From positions 124,001-188,000 of the forward strand of contig NZ_JALHMP010000001.1 of assembly GCF_022843985.1 (NCBI RefSeq): a stretch of 64,000 bases of DNA. Direction: 5' to 3'. Position 1 is the first letter of the stretch, and each line of letters opens with the position of its first letter. Positions 49,707-64,000 of this stretch are shown here, in pieces. The position numbers were made by a program, and so were the translations under genes. The notes under the pieces are model-generated. The model was not told the DNA's origin and ran no database searches. It saw only the letters and a list, made by a program, of their open reading frames with translations. Source of the stretch: Phreatobacter sp. GTDB taxonomy: Bacteria; Pseudomonadota; Alphaproteobacteria; Rhizobiales; Phreatobacteraceae.

Positions 49707-50540
49707 TTACTTCTTCTTCGAATGACGGCTCGACACGATAAACTTGTCGGTCCGCTTGTTCGAACGAGTCTTCTTGCCCTTGGTCGGGAAGCCCCAGGGC
49801 GTGACGGGGTGACGGCCGCCGGAGGTGCGGCCTTCGCCGCCGCCGTGCGGGTGGTCGATCGGGTTCATGGCGACGCCGCGGTTGTGCGAGCGCCAGCCAA
49901 GCCAGCGGTTACGACCGGCCTTGCCGATCGATACGTTCATGTGGTCCGGATTCGAAACCGCACCGATGGAGGCGAGGCAACGGCCGTGGACGAGACGCTG
50001 TTCGCCGGAATTGAGGCGAAGGATGACATAGCCCTCGTCACGGCCGACGATCTGGGCATAGGTGCCGGCGGATCGGGCGACAGCGCCGCCCTTGCCGATC
50101 TTCAGCTCCACGTTGTGCACGATCGTGCCCACGGGGATGTTGGCGATCGGCATCGCATTGCCGGGCTTCACGTCGGCGCTCTCGGCCGAGATGACGCTGT
50201 CACCAACGGCCAGGCGCTGCGGCGCCAGGATGTAGGACAGCTCGCCGTCGGCATATTTGATCAGCGCAATGAAGGCCGAACGGTTCGGATCATACTCAAT
50301 CCGCTCCACCACGGCCGCCATGTCCGTCTTGCGGCGCTTGAAGTCCACGAGACGGTAGGAGCGCTTGTGACCACCGCCGCGGAACCGCGAGGTGATGCGC
50401 CCGAGATTGTTGCGGCCGCCGGTCGAGTGCTTGCCTTCCGTCAACGACTTGACAGGCTTGCCCTTGTAGAGGTCCGAGCGGTCGACCAGGACGAGCTGAC
50501 GAAGGCTCGGCGTGATCGGCTTGAAAGTCTTGAGTGCCAT
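49707..50540 (-). CDS. rplB: 50S ribosomal protein L2
   Basis: The 277 residues start [20 protein letters not shown]. The conserved peptidyl-transferase-supporting loop [20 protein letters not shown] contains the essential His. Important for subunit association. Confidence 0.99.
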   Translation of the reverse strand: MALKTFKPITPSLRQLVLVDRSDLYKGKPVKSLTEGKHSTGGRNNLGRITSRFRGGGHKRSYRLVDFKRRKTDMAAVVERIEYDPNRSAFIALIKYADGELSYILAPQRLAVGDSVISAESADVKPGNAMPIANIPVGTIVHNVELKIGKGGAVARSAGTYAQIVGRDEGYVILRLNSGEQRLVHGRCLASIGAVSNPDHMNVSIGKAGRNRWLGWRSHNRGVAMNPIDHPHGGGEGRTSGGRHPVTPWGFPTKGKKTRSNKRTDKFIVSSRHSKKK

Positions 50541-50555
50541 GGTTTACCCCTCGCC

Positions 50556-50855
50556 TCACAGACCGGTCGTGATGTCGATGGAGTGCCCCTCGGCGAGGGT
50601 CACAACCGCCTTCTTCACGTCGGAGCGCTGGCCGAGCATGCCCTTGAAACGCTTGGTCTTACCCTTCTGGACGAGCGTGTTAACGCTCTTGACCTTGACG
50701 TCGAACAGCTTCTCCACCGCCGCCTTGATCTGCGGCTTGGTGGCTTCCAGGGCCACCTTGAAGACGACCTGGTTGTTTTCAGCGACCAGCGAGCCCTTCT
50801 CGGTGATCAGCGGCGCCTTGATGACGTCGTAGTGACGCGGATCGACGGTGCTCAT
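50556..50855 (-). CDS. rplW: 50S ribosomal protein L23
   Basis: The 99 residues include [20 protein letters not shown] and the end [20 protein letters not shown]. Docking site for trigger factor and SRP at the tunnel exit. The ATG overlaps the rplD stop by four bases (ATGA). Confidence 0.99.
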   Translation of the reverse strand: MSTVDPRHYDVIKAPLITEKGSLVAENNQVVFKVALEATKPQIKAAVEKLFDVKVKSVNTLVQKGKTKRFKGMLGQRSDVKKAVVTLAEGHSIDITTGL

Positions 50856-51472
50856 TTGAAGCGCGCCTCCAGTGCGTCGACGGCCGCCCGGGTCAGGACC
50901 AGGGTGTTCCGGCGCATGATGTCGTAGACGTTGATGCCCTGCACGGGGAGGACATCGACGAGCGGGATGTTGCGGGCCGCGAGCGCGAAGTTCTTGTCGA
51001 CCTCGGCGCCGTCGATGATCAGCACGCTCTTGAAGCCGAGCTTCTCGAACTGCGCCTTCAGCGACTTGGTCTTGGCAGCCTCGGTGGAGGCCTTTTCCAG
51101 CACCACGAACGAGCCGGCCTTCACCTTGGTGGAGAGAGCATGCTTGAGGCCGAGGGCACGGACCTTCTTCGGCAGATCGTGCTCGTGGGAGCGCGGGGTC
51201 GGACCGAAGGAGCGACCGCCGCCGCGGAAGAGGTTGGCACGCGCCGAGGAGTGACGGGCGGAACCCGTTCCCTTCTGCTTGTACATCTTCTTGCCGGTGC
51301 GGTGGATCTCGGCGCGGTTCTTGACGTCGTGGGTGCCGGCGCGGCGCTTGGCGAGCTGCCAGCGAACGACGCGGTGGAGGATGTCGGCACGGGGCTCGAG
51401 GCCGAAGATCTCATCCGAGAGATCAACGGAGCCGGCGTCGGCGCCTTCCAGGGTCTTGATTGTCAGTTTCAT
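50852..51472 (-). CDS. rplD: 50S ribosomal protein L4
   Basis: Started at [20 protein letters not shown], 206 residues; an ATG at 51538 lies in rplC. The tunnel-lining loop reads [20 protein letters not shown]. In E. coli L4 also regulates the S10 operon; no matching leader is evident upstream of rpsJ here. Confidence 0.99.
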   Translation of the reverse strand: MKLTIKTLEGADAGSVDLSDEIFGLEPRADILHRVVRWQLAKRRAGTHDVKNRAEIHRTGKKMYKQKGTGSARHSSARANLFRGGGRSFGPTPRSHEHDLPKKVRALGLKHALSTKVKAGSFVVLEKASTEAAKTKSLKAQFEKLGFKSVLIIDGAEVDKNFALAARNIPLVDVLPVQGINVYDIMRRNTLVLTRAAVDALEARFK

Positions 51473-51473
51473 C

Positions 51474-52196
51474 TCAACCCTCCGTGGTTTCGGCGGCGGC
51501 AGCCGGAGCGGCGTCGGCACCCGGCAGCTTGAAGCCACCCGGCAGCGGCGCGTCCTTCGGCAGCGGCTTCTTCACCGCGTCGCGGACGAGAATCCAGCCA
51601 CCCTTGGAGCCGGGGACAGCGCCCTCGACCATGATCACGCCGCGCTCCACGTCGGTGCGCACGACCTTGAGGTTCTGCGTGGTGACACGCACATCGCCCA
51701 TATGGCCGGCCATGCGCTTGTTCTTGAACACCTTGCCGGGGTCCTGGCGGTTACCGGTCGAACCGTGGGAACGGTGCGAGACGGAGACGCCGTGGGTGGC
51801 GCGCAGACCGCCGAAATTGTGGCGCTTCATGGCGCCGGCAAAGCCCTTGCCCTGGCTGGTGCCCGTCACGTCGACGAACTGGCCGGCAATGAAGTGATCG
51901 GCGGAGAAGCGGGCGCCGACCGGCACGACCTCCTTCTCGCCGACACGAAACTCGACGATCTCGTGCTTCGGCTCGACCTTGGCGATGGCGAAGTGGCCAC
52001 GCTGGGCCTTCGTCGTGTTCTTCACCTTGGCAAGCCCGGCGCCGAGCTGCAGCGCCAGATAGCCATCCCGCTCCGCCGTGCGGTGGGCAACGACCTGGCA
52101 GTCGTCCAGCAGAAGCACCGTCACAGGGACGTGCTCACCGCCATCGGTGAAGATGCGGGTCATCCCCATCTTCTTGGCAATCACACCGGAACGCAT
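51474..52196 (-). CDS. rplC: 50S ribosomal protein L3
   Basis: Started at [20 protein letters not shown] (240 residues); a Met three codons earlier (MRAM) is possible. The L3 signature with its glutamine-bearing loop ([19 protein letters not shown]) is present. The C-terminus has an Ala-rich tail ([13 protein letters not shown]). A 135-base gap separates it from rpsJ. Confidence 0.98.
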   Translation of the reverse strand: MRSGVIAKKMGMTRIFTDGGEHVPVTVLLLDDCQVVAHRTAERDGYLALQLGAGLAKVKNTTKAQRGHFAIAKVEPKHEIVEFRVGEKEVVPVGARFSADHFIAGQFVDVTGTSQGKGFAGAMKRHNFGGLRATHGVSVSHRSHGSTGNRQDPGKVFKNKRMAGHMGDVRVTTQNLKVVRTDVERGVIMVEGAVPGSKGGWILVRDAVKKPLPKDAPLPGGFKLPGADAAPAAAAETTEG

Positions 52197-52331
52197 CGCG
52201 CGCATTCCTCGTTTTGGGGTCGTCCGTGCCCTGAGGGCGGACCGGAGAGGACCCGGGTTCAACGTGAGATGCGCCGGTCAACGGTGCATCGGCATATTTG
52301 TCGGCAGGCCGTCATCGGCCTGTCGCAGGAC

Positions 52332-52637
52332 TCAGAGTTTGATCTCGACGTCGACACCGGCGGCGAGATCGAGCTTCATCAGCGCGTCTACCGTCTGCGG
52401 GGTCGGGTCCACGATGTCGAGAAGCCGCTTGTGGGTGCGGATCTCGAACTGCTCACGCGACTTCTTGTCGATGTGCGGCGAGCGGTTCACCGTGAACTTC
52501 TCGATCCGCGTCGGCAGCGGAATCGGCCCGCGGACCTGGGCACCCGTGCGCTTCGCCGTGTTGACGATCTCGCGCGTCGAGGTGTCCAAGACCCGGTGGT
52601 CGAACGCCTTGAGGCGGATCCGGATGTTCTGGCTCAT
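52332..52637 (-). CDS. rpsJ: 30S ribosomal protein S10
   Basis: A 101-residue S10 (NusE): [20 protein letters not shown] and [20 protein letters not shown]. It doubles as a transcription antitermination factor with NusB. It follows tuf by 65 bases, so str and S10 operons are probably read through. Confidence 0.99.
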   Translation of the reverse strand: MSQNIRIRLKAFDHRVLDTSTREIVNTAKRTGAQVRGPIPLPTRIEKFTVNRSPHIDKKSREQFEIRTHKRLLDIVDPTPQTVDALMKLDLAAGVDVEIKL

Positions 52638-52702
52638 TGGTTCGCCCCTTTAAGGCAAAGCGGGGAAGACGCGCGGCACGCCGCGCGTCCTCGGGAAATA
52701 AA

Positions 52703-53893
<1,191 letters not shown>

Positions 53894-53959
53894 GACGGCC
53901 TCCTTCAATGTTCGCGATGCCGGAGGATCAGTGGACCCGGTCCGGCAAGAGACCGATGT

Positions 53960-56035
53960 TTACGCGTATTTGGCCTGAACTTCGGCGGCGACGTTGGACG
54001 GCGCCTGCTCGTAGTGGCTGAACTGCATCGTGTAGCTGGCGCGGCCCTGGCTGAAGGAGCGCAGCTGGTTGACGTAGCCGAACATGTTCATGAGCGGCAC
54101 CTTGGCCTGGATCACGTTGGCATTGCCACGCATGTCCTGACCCTGGATCTGGCCACGGCGGGAGTTGAGATCGCCGATGACCGAACCGGTGTACTCCTCA
54201 GGGGTGACGACCTCGACCGACATGATCGGCTCGAGCAGCACCGAAGCGCACTTCTGAAGCGCCTCGCGCATGGCGGCGCGGGAGGCGATCTCGAAGGCGA
54301 GGACCGAGGAGTCGACGTCGTGGTAGGCGCCGTCGATGAGGGTCGTCTTGACGTCGACCACGGGGAAGCCGGCGATGATGCCCGCCCCCATGACCGAGTC
54401 GATGCCCTTCTCGACGCCCGGGATGTACTCCTTGGGAACCGCGCCACCGACGATCTTCGACTCGAAGGCATTGCCGGCGCCGGCTTCGTTCGGCTCGACG
54501 ATGATCTTGATCTTCGCGAACTGACCGGTGCCGCCCGTCTGCTTCTTGTGGGTGTAGTCGATCTCGGCGCGCTTGGTGATCTTCTCGCGGAAGGCCACCT
54601 CGGGAGCGCCGACCGTGACGTCGACCTTGTGGGTGCGGCGCAGGATGTCGACCTTGATGTCGAGATGGAGCTCGCCCATGCCCTTGATCCGGGTCTGGCC
54701 GGACTCGGCGTCGGTGGAGACACGGAAGGACGGATCCTCCGAGGCCAGCTTCATCAGCGCCAGGGCCATCTTCTCCTGGTCAGCCTTGGTCTTCGGCTCG
54801 ACGGCCATCTCGATGACCGGCTCGGGGAATTCCATGCGCTCGAGGATGACGGGCTTCTGCGGGTCGCAGAGCGTGTCGCCGGTGCGGGTGTCCTTGAGGC
54901 CGACGAGAGCGACGATGTCACCGGCATAGGCCTCGGCGATTTCCTCGCGGTTGTTGGCGTGCATGAGAACCATGCGGCCGACACGCTCGTTCTTCTCGCG
55001 GGACGAGTTCATCAGGGCCATGCCCTTCTCGAGCTTGCCCGAATAGATGCGGCAGAAGGTCAGGACGCCGTACTGGTCGTCCATGATCTTGAAGCCAAGG
55101 AGCGACAGGGGCTCGGAGTCGGACGACTTGCGCTCGATCTCGGCCTCGGTCTTGGGGTCGATCCCCTTGATCGCCGGCACGTCGACAGGCGACGGCAGAT
55201 AGTCGACCACGGCGTCGAGAAGCGTCTGGACGCCCTTGTTCTTGAAGGCCGAGCCGCAGAGCACGGGGAAGAAGGCCGAGGTCAGGACGGCCTTGCGGAT
55301 GAGGCGCTTCAGAGTCGCTTCATCCGGTTCGTTGCCCTCAAGATATGCTTCCATCGCGGCATCGTCGAGCTCGACGGCGGCCTCGACCAGCTCGTTACGA
55401 TACTCGGCGGCCTTCTCCTTGAGATCGTCGGGGATCTCGAGATTGGCGTCGAAATCGGCGCCGAGCGACTCGCCCGACCAGACGACCGCCTTCATGCGGA
55501 CGAGATCGACGAGGCCCTTGAAGTTGGATTCCGACCCGATCGGCAGCTGAATGGCGATCGGCTTCGCACCGAGGCGCTTCTTGATGTCCTCAAGGCACAT
55601 GTAGAAGTCGGCGCCGGTCTTATCCATCTTGTTGGCGAAGACGATGCGCGGGACCTTGTACTTGTCGCCCTGGCGCCAGACCGTCTCGGTCTGCGGCTCG
55701 ACGCCCTGGTTGGAGTCGAGGACGCAGACTGCGCCGTCGAGCACGCGCAGAGAACGCTCGACCTCGATGGTGAAGTCGACGTGGCCGGGCGTGTCGATGA
55801 TGTTCAGGCGCTTGCCCGCCCACTGGGCGGTCGTCGCGGCGGACGTGATGGTGATGCCGCGCTCCTGCTCCTGCTCCATGAAGTCCATGGTCGCGGCGCC
55901 GTCGTGGACTTCGCCGATCTTATGGGACTTGCCGGTGTAGTAGAGGATCCGCTCGGTCGTCGTCGTCTTGCCCGCATCGATGTGGGCCATGATTCCGAAA
56001 TTGCGGTAGTCCTCGATCGCGTGCGTGCGCGGCAT
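53960..56035 (-). CDS. fusA: Elongation factor G
   Basis: The 691-residue translocase has G1 [16 protein letters not shown]3 DTPGHVDFT and G4 NKMDKTG in the GTPase domain, then domains II-V, with the domain IV tip region [15 protein letters not shown]-like (here [14 protein letters not shown]). Between rpsG and tuf as in the standard str operon. Confidence 0.99.
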   Translation of the reverse strand: MPRTHAIEDYRNFGIMAHIDAGKTTTTERILYYTGKSHKIGEVHDGAATMDFMEQEQERGITITSAATTAQWAGKRLNIIDTPGHVDFTIEVERSLRVLDGAVCVLDSNQGVEPQTETVWRQGDKYKVPRIVFANKMDKTGADFYMCLEDIKKRLGAKPIAIQLPIGSESNFKGLVDLVRMKAVVWSGESLGADFDANLEIPDDLKEKAAEYRNELVEAAVELDDAAMEAYLEGNEPDEATLKRLIRKAVLTSAFFPVLCGSAFKNKGVQTLLDAVVDYLPSPVDVPAIKGIDPKTEAEIERKSSDSEPLSLLGFKIMDDQYGVLTFCRIYSGKLEKGMALMNSSREKNERVGRMVLMHANNREEIAEAYAGDIVALVGLKDTRTGDTLCDPQKPVILERMEFPEPVIEMAVEPKTKADQEKMALALMKLASEDPSFRVSTDAESGQTRIKGMGELHLDIKVDILRRTHKVDVTVGAPEVAFREKITKRAEIDYTHKKQTGGTGQFAKIKIIVEPNEAGAGNAFESKIVGGAVPKEYIPGVEKGIDSVMGAGIIAGFPVVDVKTTLIDGAYHDVDSSVLAFEIASRAAMREALQKCASVLLEPIMSVEVVTPEEYTGSVIGDLNSRRGQIQGQDMRGNANVIQAKVPLMNMFGYVNQLRSFSQGRASYTMQFSHYEQAPSNVAAEVQAKYA

Positions 56036-56076
56036 GATCTCAGTTCCTTCGGTTCCGGATGAACCGTGACAGTTCG

Positions 56077-56595
<519 letters not shown>

Positions 56596-56634
56596 CTACG
56601 CGCCTCGGCCAGGAGCGGCCGGTGGAAACAATTC

Positions 56635-57006
56635 TTACTTCGGCCGCTTGGCGCCGTACTTGGAACGGCGCTGCTTGCGGTTCTTGACGCCCTGCGTGTC
56701 GAGAACGCCGCGCAGGATGTGGTAGCGCACGCCGGGAAGATCCTTGACGCGACCGCCACGGATCATGACCACGGAGTGCTCCTGGAGGTTGTGCCCCTCA
56801 CCCGGAATGTAGCCGATGACCTCGAAGCCGTTGGTCAGTCGCACCTTGGCAACCTTGCGGAGCGCCGAGTTCGGCTTCTTCGGGGTCGTCGTGTAGACAC
56901 GCGTGCACACGCCACGCTTCTGCGGGCAGCCCTCCATATGGCGGGACTTCTCGCGGTAGGTGCGCGGCTGACGCGGCTTGCGGATCAGCTGGTTGACTGT
57001 CGGCAT
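56635..57006 (-). CDS. rpsL: 30S ribosomal protein S12
   Basis: The 123 residues start [39 protein letters not shown] holds Lys43 and [13 protein letters not shown] holds Lys88, the positions changed in streptomycin-resistant mutants; both are wild type here. First gene of the str operon, preceded by a structured leader of almost 300 bases. Confidence 0.99.
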   Translation of the reverse strand: MPTVNQLIRKPRQPRTYREKSRHMEGCPQKRGVCTRVYTTTPKKPNSALRKVAKVRLTNGFEVIGYIPGEGHNLQEHSVVMIRGGRVKDLPGVRYHILRGVLDTQGVKNRKQRRSKYGAKRPK

Positions 57007-57070
57007 CGGCGGCCTTGTCCTTGAACCATTGAGGCCCGGTCGCCCGGATCTCGTGTAAAGCCTTGCTGCG

Positions 57071-57092
57071 CCTGTCCCGTTGGCGGAACAGG
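57071..57092 (-). other. rpsL leader hairpin B
   Basis: On the minus strand CCTGTTCC pairs with GGGACAGG (one U-G wobble) around loop GCCAAC. On the plus strand the wobble is a C-A mismatch, so the structure belongs to the rpsL transcript. It lies 65 bases before the rpsL start. Confidence 0.55.
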
Positions 57093-57095
57093 CAA

Positions 57096-57135
57096 CCGGG
57101 CGCTCGGTTTGCCCCGAAAGACAAACTGCGCCCGG
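57096..57135 (-). other. rpsL leader hairpin A
   Basis: CCGGGCGC and GCGCCCGG pair over eight bases, and an inner GTTTG/CAAAC pairing extends the stem. No T-run follows, so it is not a plain terminator. Together with hairpin B it makes a structured 5' leader, a possible site for growth-rate or protein-mediated control. Confidence 0.55.
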
Positions 57136-57291
57136 CGAAAACAGAGGATCGCCAGTCCTTGCGGGCGGGCGATCGTGCGTTTCGATCTGACTGACGTCAG
57201 GCGATGCGGTCTCGGTTAGCCTCGGTCGGAACCGGCTTGAAGCCGTTCCCAGGACCGCGTGTGCAACCGACCTTCATCGGAAAGTCGGGTG

Positions 57292-57320
57292 GCAATACAC
57301 GCTGAGTCGAGCCCCGTCAA
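57292..57320 (-). promoter_or_regulatory. Sigma-70-type promoter candidate for the str operon
   Basis: On the minus strand TTGACG (57320-57315), a 17-base spacer and TATTGC (57297-57292). The predicted transcript starts near 57285 and has a leader of about 280 bases before rpsL. It is the best -35/-10 pair in the gap, as expected for a highly expressed operon. Confidence 0.6.
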
Positions 57321-57630
57321 GCACGACAGCCTATCCGGTTCTGCAAAGACCACATGTTTCGCGGGTCCCGCGCAATGCGACAGAAACATTCCCGTCCACA
57401 CCCGGCATGATCCGTCATTATCGGGCGCTTAAGTCATGATCCGGCACCGCGGGACCGTCACCTGCACCGCCGTCCCCTTGCCAGTCTGACCGGGAATCGG
57501 AGTATCGCAGACGATGTGACTCGGGGGGGCATCTGTCGGACCGGGGGCAACCTGAACGTTTCACACTGTTGTAGTGATCTGACGTGAACTGGGTGCATTT
57601 GTGCAGCCCAAGATGAAAAGGATGAAGACC

Positions 57631-58017
57631 ATGGCGTTCAGGAACGTCGCATTCGCAGCCATCGCCGCTGCCACTCTCGTCGGCGCCTTCGGTCTGCCGG
57701 CCCAGGCGCAGACCGACCGTGACGGTCAGCAGCGCTGGATCAACATCGTCAACCGTTCCGGCGTTACGATCCGCGAGTTCTACATGACCGACGTCGACAC
57801 CCGTGGCTGGGGCGACGACCGTCTCGGGCAGAACGTGGTCGAGCCCGGCGACTCGCTCCGGGTGGTTCCGACCCCGCGCCAGCGCTCGCGCGGCTATTGC
57901 CAGTACGACATGAAGGTCGTCTTCGCCAACGAGCGCACCGTTGAGCGCCGCGGCGTCAACCTGTGCCAGACCACCAACCTCGTCTGCACCTCGACGGGGT
58001 CCTGCCGCGTCAACTGA
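57631..58017 (+). CDS. Small exported protein, unknown function
   Basis: I start at the ATG at 57631 (MAFRNVAFAAIAAATLVGAF), which has AAGGA about nine bases upstream; in-frame ATGs at 57613 and 57622 and a GTG at 57601 are alternatives. The signal peptide ends in PAQAQ. The mature part of about 100 residues contains QRWINIVNRSGVTIREFYMT, a beta-rich core, and four Cys (GYCQYD, NLCQTTNLVCTSTGSC, counted over both). Similar proteins seem to occur in other Hyphomicrobiales without known function. It is the only plus-strand gene between rpoC and rplQ, bounded by a strong terminator. Confidence 0.75.
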   Translation: MAFRNVAFAAIAAATLVGAFGLPAQAQTDRDGQQRWINIVNRSGVTIREFYMTDVDTRGWGDDRLGQNVVEPGDSLRVVPTPRQRSRGYCQYDMKVVFANERTVERRGVNLCQTTNLVCTSTGSCRVN

Positions 58018-58041
58018 CACGGCCAGGCTCTTCCCTGCCGC

Positions 58042-58067
58042 AAGGCCGCCCGGACGGGCGGCCTTTT
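58042..58067 (+). terminator. Terminator after the exported-protein gene
   Basis: GGCCGCCCG and CGGGCGGCC form a nine-base stem with loop GA (four-base loop in practice), followed by TTTT. It lies 25 bases after the stop. Confidence 0.9.
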
Positions 58068-58158
58068 GCGTTTCGGGGCCGGATCACGGCCGCTGGCGCA
58101 TGGGATGGTCGTCGATGTCGGGGATTGCACCGCCCTGAGCGGCCCCGTCCCCGCAAGC

Positions 58159-58187
58159 AAAAGGGCCGCCTTTCGGGCGGCCCTTTT
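58159..58187 (-). terminator. Terminator after rpoC (bidirectional)
   Basis: AAAAGGGCCGCC and GGCGGCCCTTTT pair around a five-base loop, with T-runs on both strands. It is 48 bases after the rpoC stop on the minus strand, and backs up the convergent terminator at 58042. Confidence 0.9.
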
Positions 58188-58235
58188 CGTATGTCCAGGA
58201 CAGGCAGGGGGTAGGCCCCCTGCCCTCGCCCCGCA

Positions 58236-62438
<4,203 letters not shown>

Positions 62439-62569
62439 CGCCGTCTCCTAAGCCCGGTGTCCCGGGGGGAAGTTCGGGGCCGGAATACAATTCCCGGCCG
62501 ATGAAAGCGTCGTCAGGTGGAACGTCGGGGGAGCGGACGGACCCGATCCCCTAAGCAGGCACGAACGCC

Positions 62570-64000
<1,431 letters not shown>

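Larger units (their letters stand above)
57007..57600 (-). other. 594-base intergenic region: str-operon leader and divergent upstream region
   Basis: This gap between rpsL and the plus-strand exported-protein gene holds a promoter candidate for the str operon (57292-57320), two leader hairpins (57071-57092 and 57096-57135), and about 200 bases (57420-57600) upstream of the exported-protein gene without a convincing promoter. The one longer open frame on the minus strand (57216-57401) lacks a ribosome site and family features. Confidence 0.6.

Noticed and set aside
57216-57401. 60-codon minus-strand frame in the str leader
   Set aside because: It overlaps the promoter candidate, lacks a ribosome site and has no recognisable features.

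Overview
The window is chromosomal DNA of a high-GC alphaproteobacterium. The gene orders point to the Hyphomicrobiales (Rhizobiales): lolC-lolD-dnaE, yceD-plsX-fabH-ihfA-merR, rarA-crcB-rluC-like-HAD, and a complete rpoBC/str/S10/spc/alpha block with secY-adk-rpsM-rpsK-rpoA-rplQ at its end. The genus is not resolved. There is no sign of phage, insertion sequences or CRISPR.

Layout. 1-6.3 kb: the 3' end of a PLP-dependent aminotransferase, then on the minus strand lolC, lolD, a 31-codon membrane microprotein gene not noted before in this window's gene calls, and dnaE. Just upstream of the microprotein lie two sites matching the alphaproteobacterial LexA box (GTTC-N7-GTTC), facing each other. 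This looks like a DNA-damage-controlled, SidA-like division inhibitor placed ahead of the replicative polymerase gene. 6.4-15.7 kb: an exopolysaccharide locus with a deacetylase, a GNAT/FemAB-like acetyltransferase, a chain-length/pseudokinase fusion, a Wza-type exporter lipoprotein, a GT4 glycosyltransferase, a WcaJ-type initiating transferase and a polymerase. Its content resembles holdfast or unipolar-polysaccharide loci. It ends at tRNA-Pro(GGG).

15.9-22.3 kb: two small membrane proteins of unknown function, then the minus-strand lipid/nucleoid operon (cytochrome bc1 chaperone, yceD, plsX, fabH, ihfA, merR) and bamE. 22.4-30 kb: a K+-independent H+-pyrophosphatase, an MFS carrier, an old-yellow-enzyme oxidoreductase, and aroQ-accB-accC (shikimate and fatty-acid synthesis). 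30-36.2 kb, minus strand: a degP-type protease, rarA, crcB, an RluC-like pseudouridine synthase with an unusual basic tail, a PspB-like small protein, a small exported protein and a HAD phosphatase. 36.2-38.2 kb: a CnbZ-like deaminase coupled to an MFS transporter.

38.2-64 kb, all minus strand except one small exported protein: rpoB (partial), rpoC, then rpsL-rpsG-fusA-tuf and the S10, spc and alpha operons down to rplQ, encoding most of the translation machinery, SecY, adenylate kinase and RNA polymerase alpha. A good promoter, a long structured leader ahead of rpsL, and intercistronic hairpins before secY and rpsM suggest where expression is tuned. Terminators flank rpoC, rplQ, hppA and the exported-protein gene.
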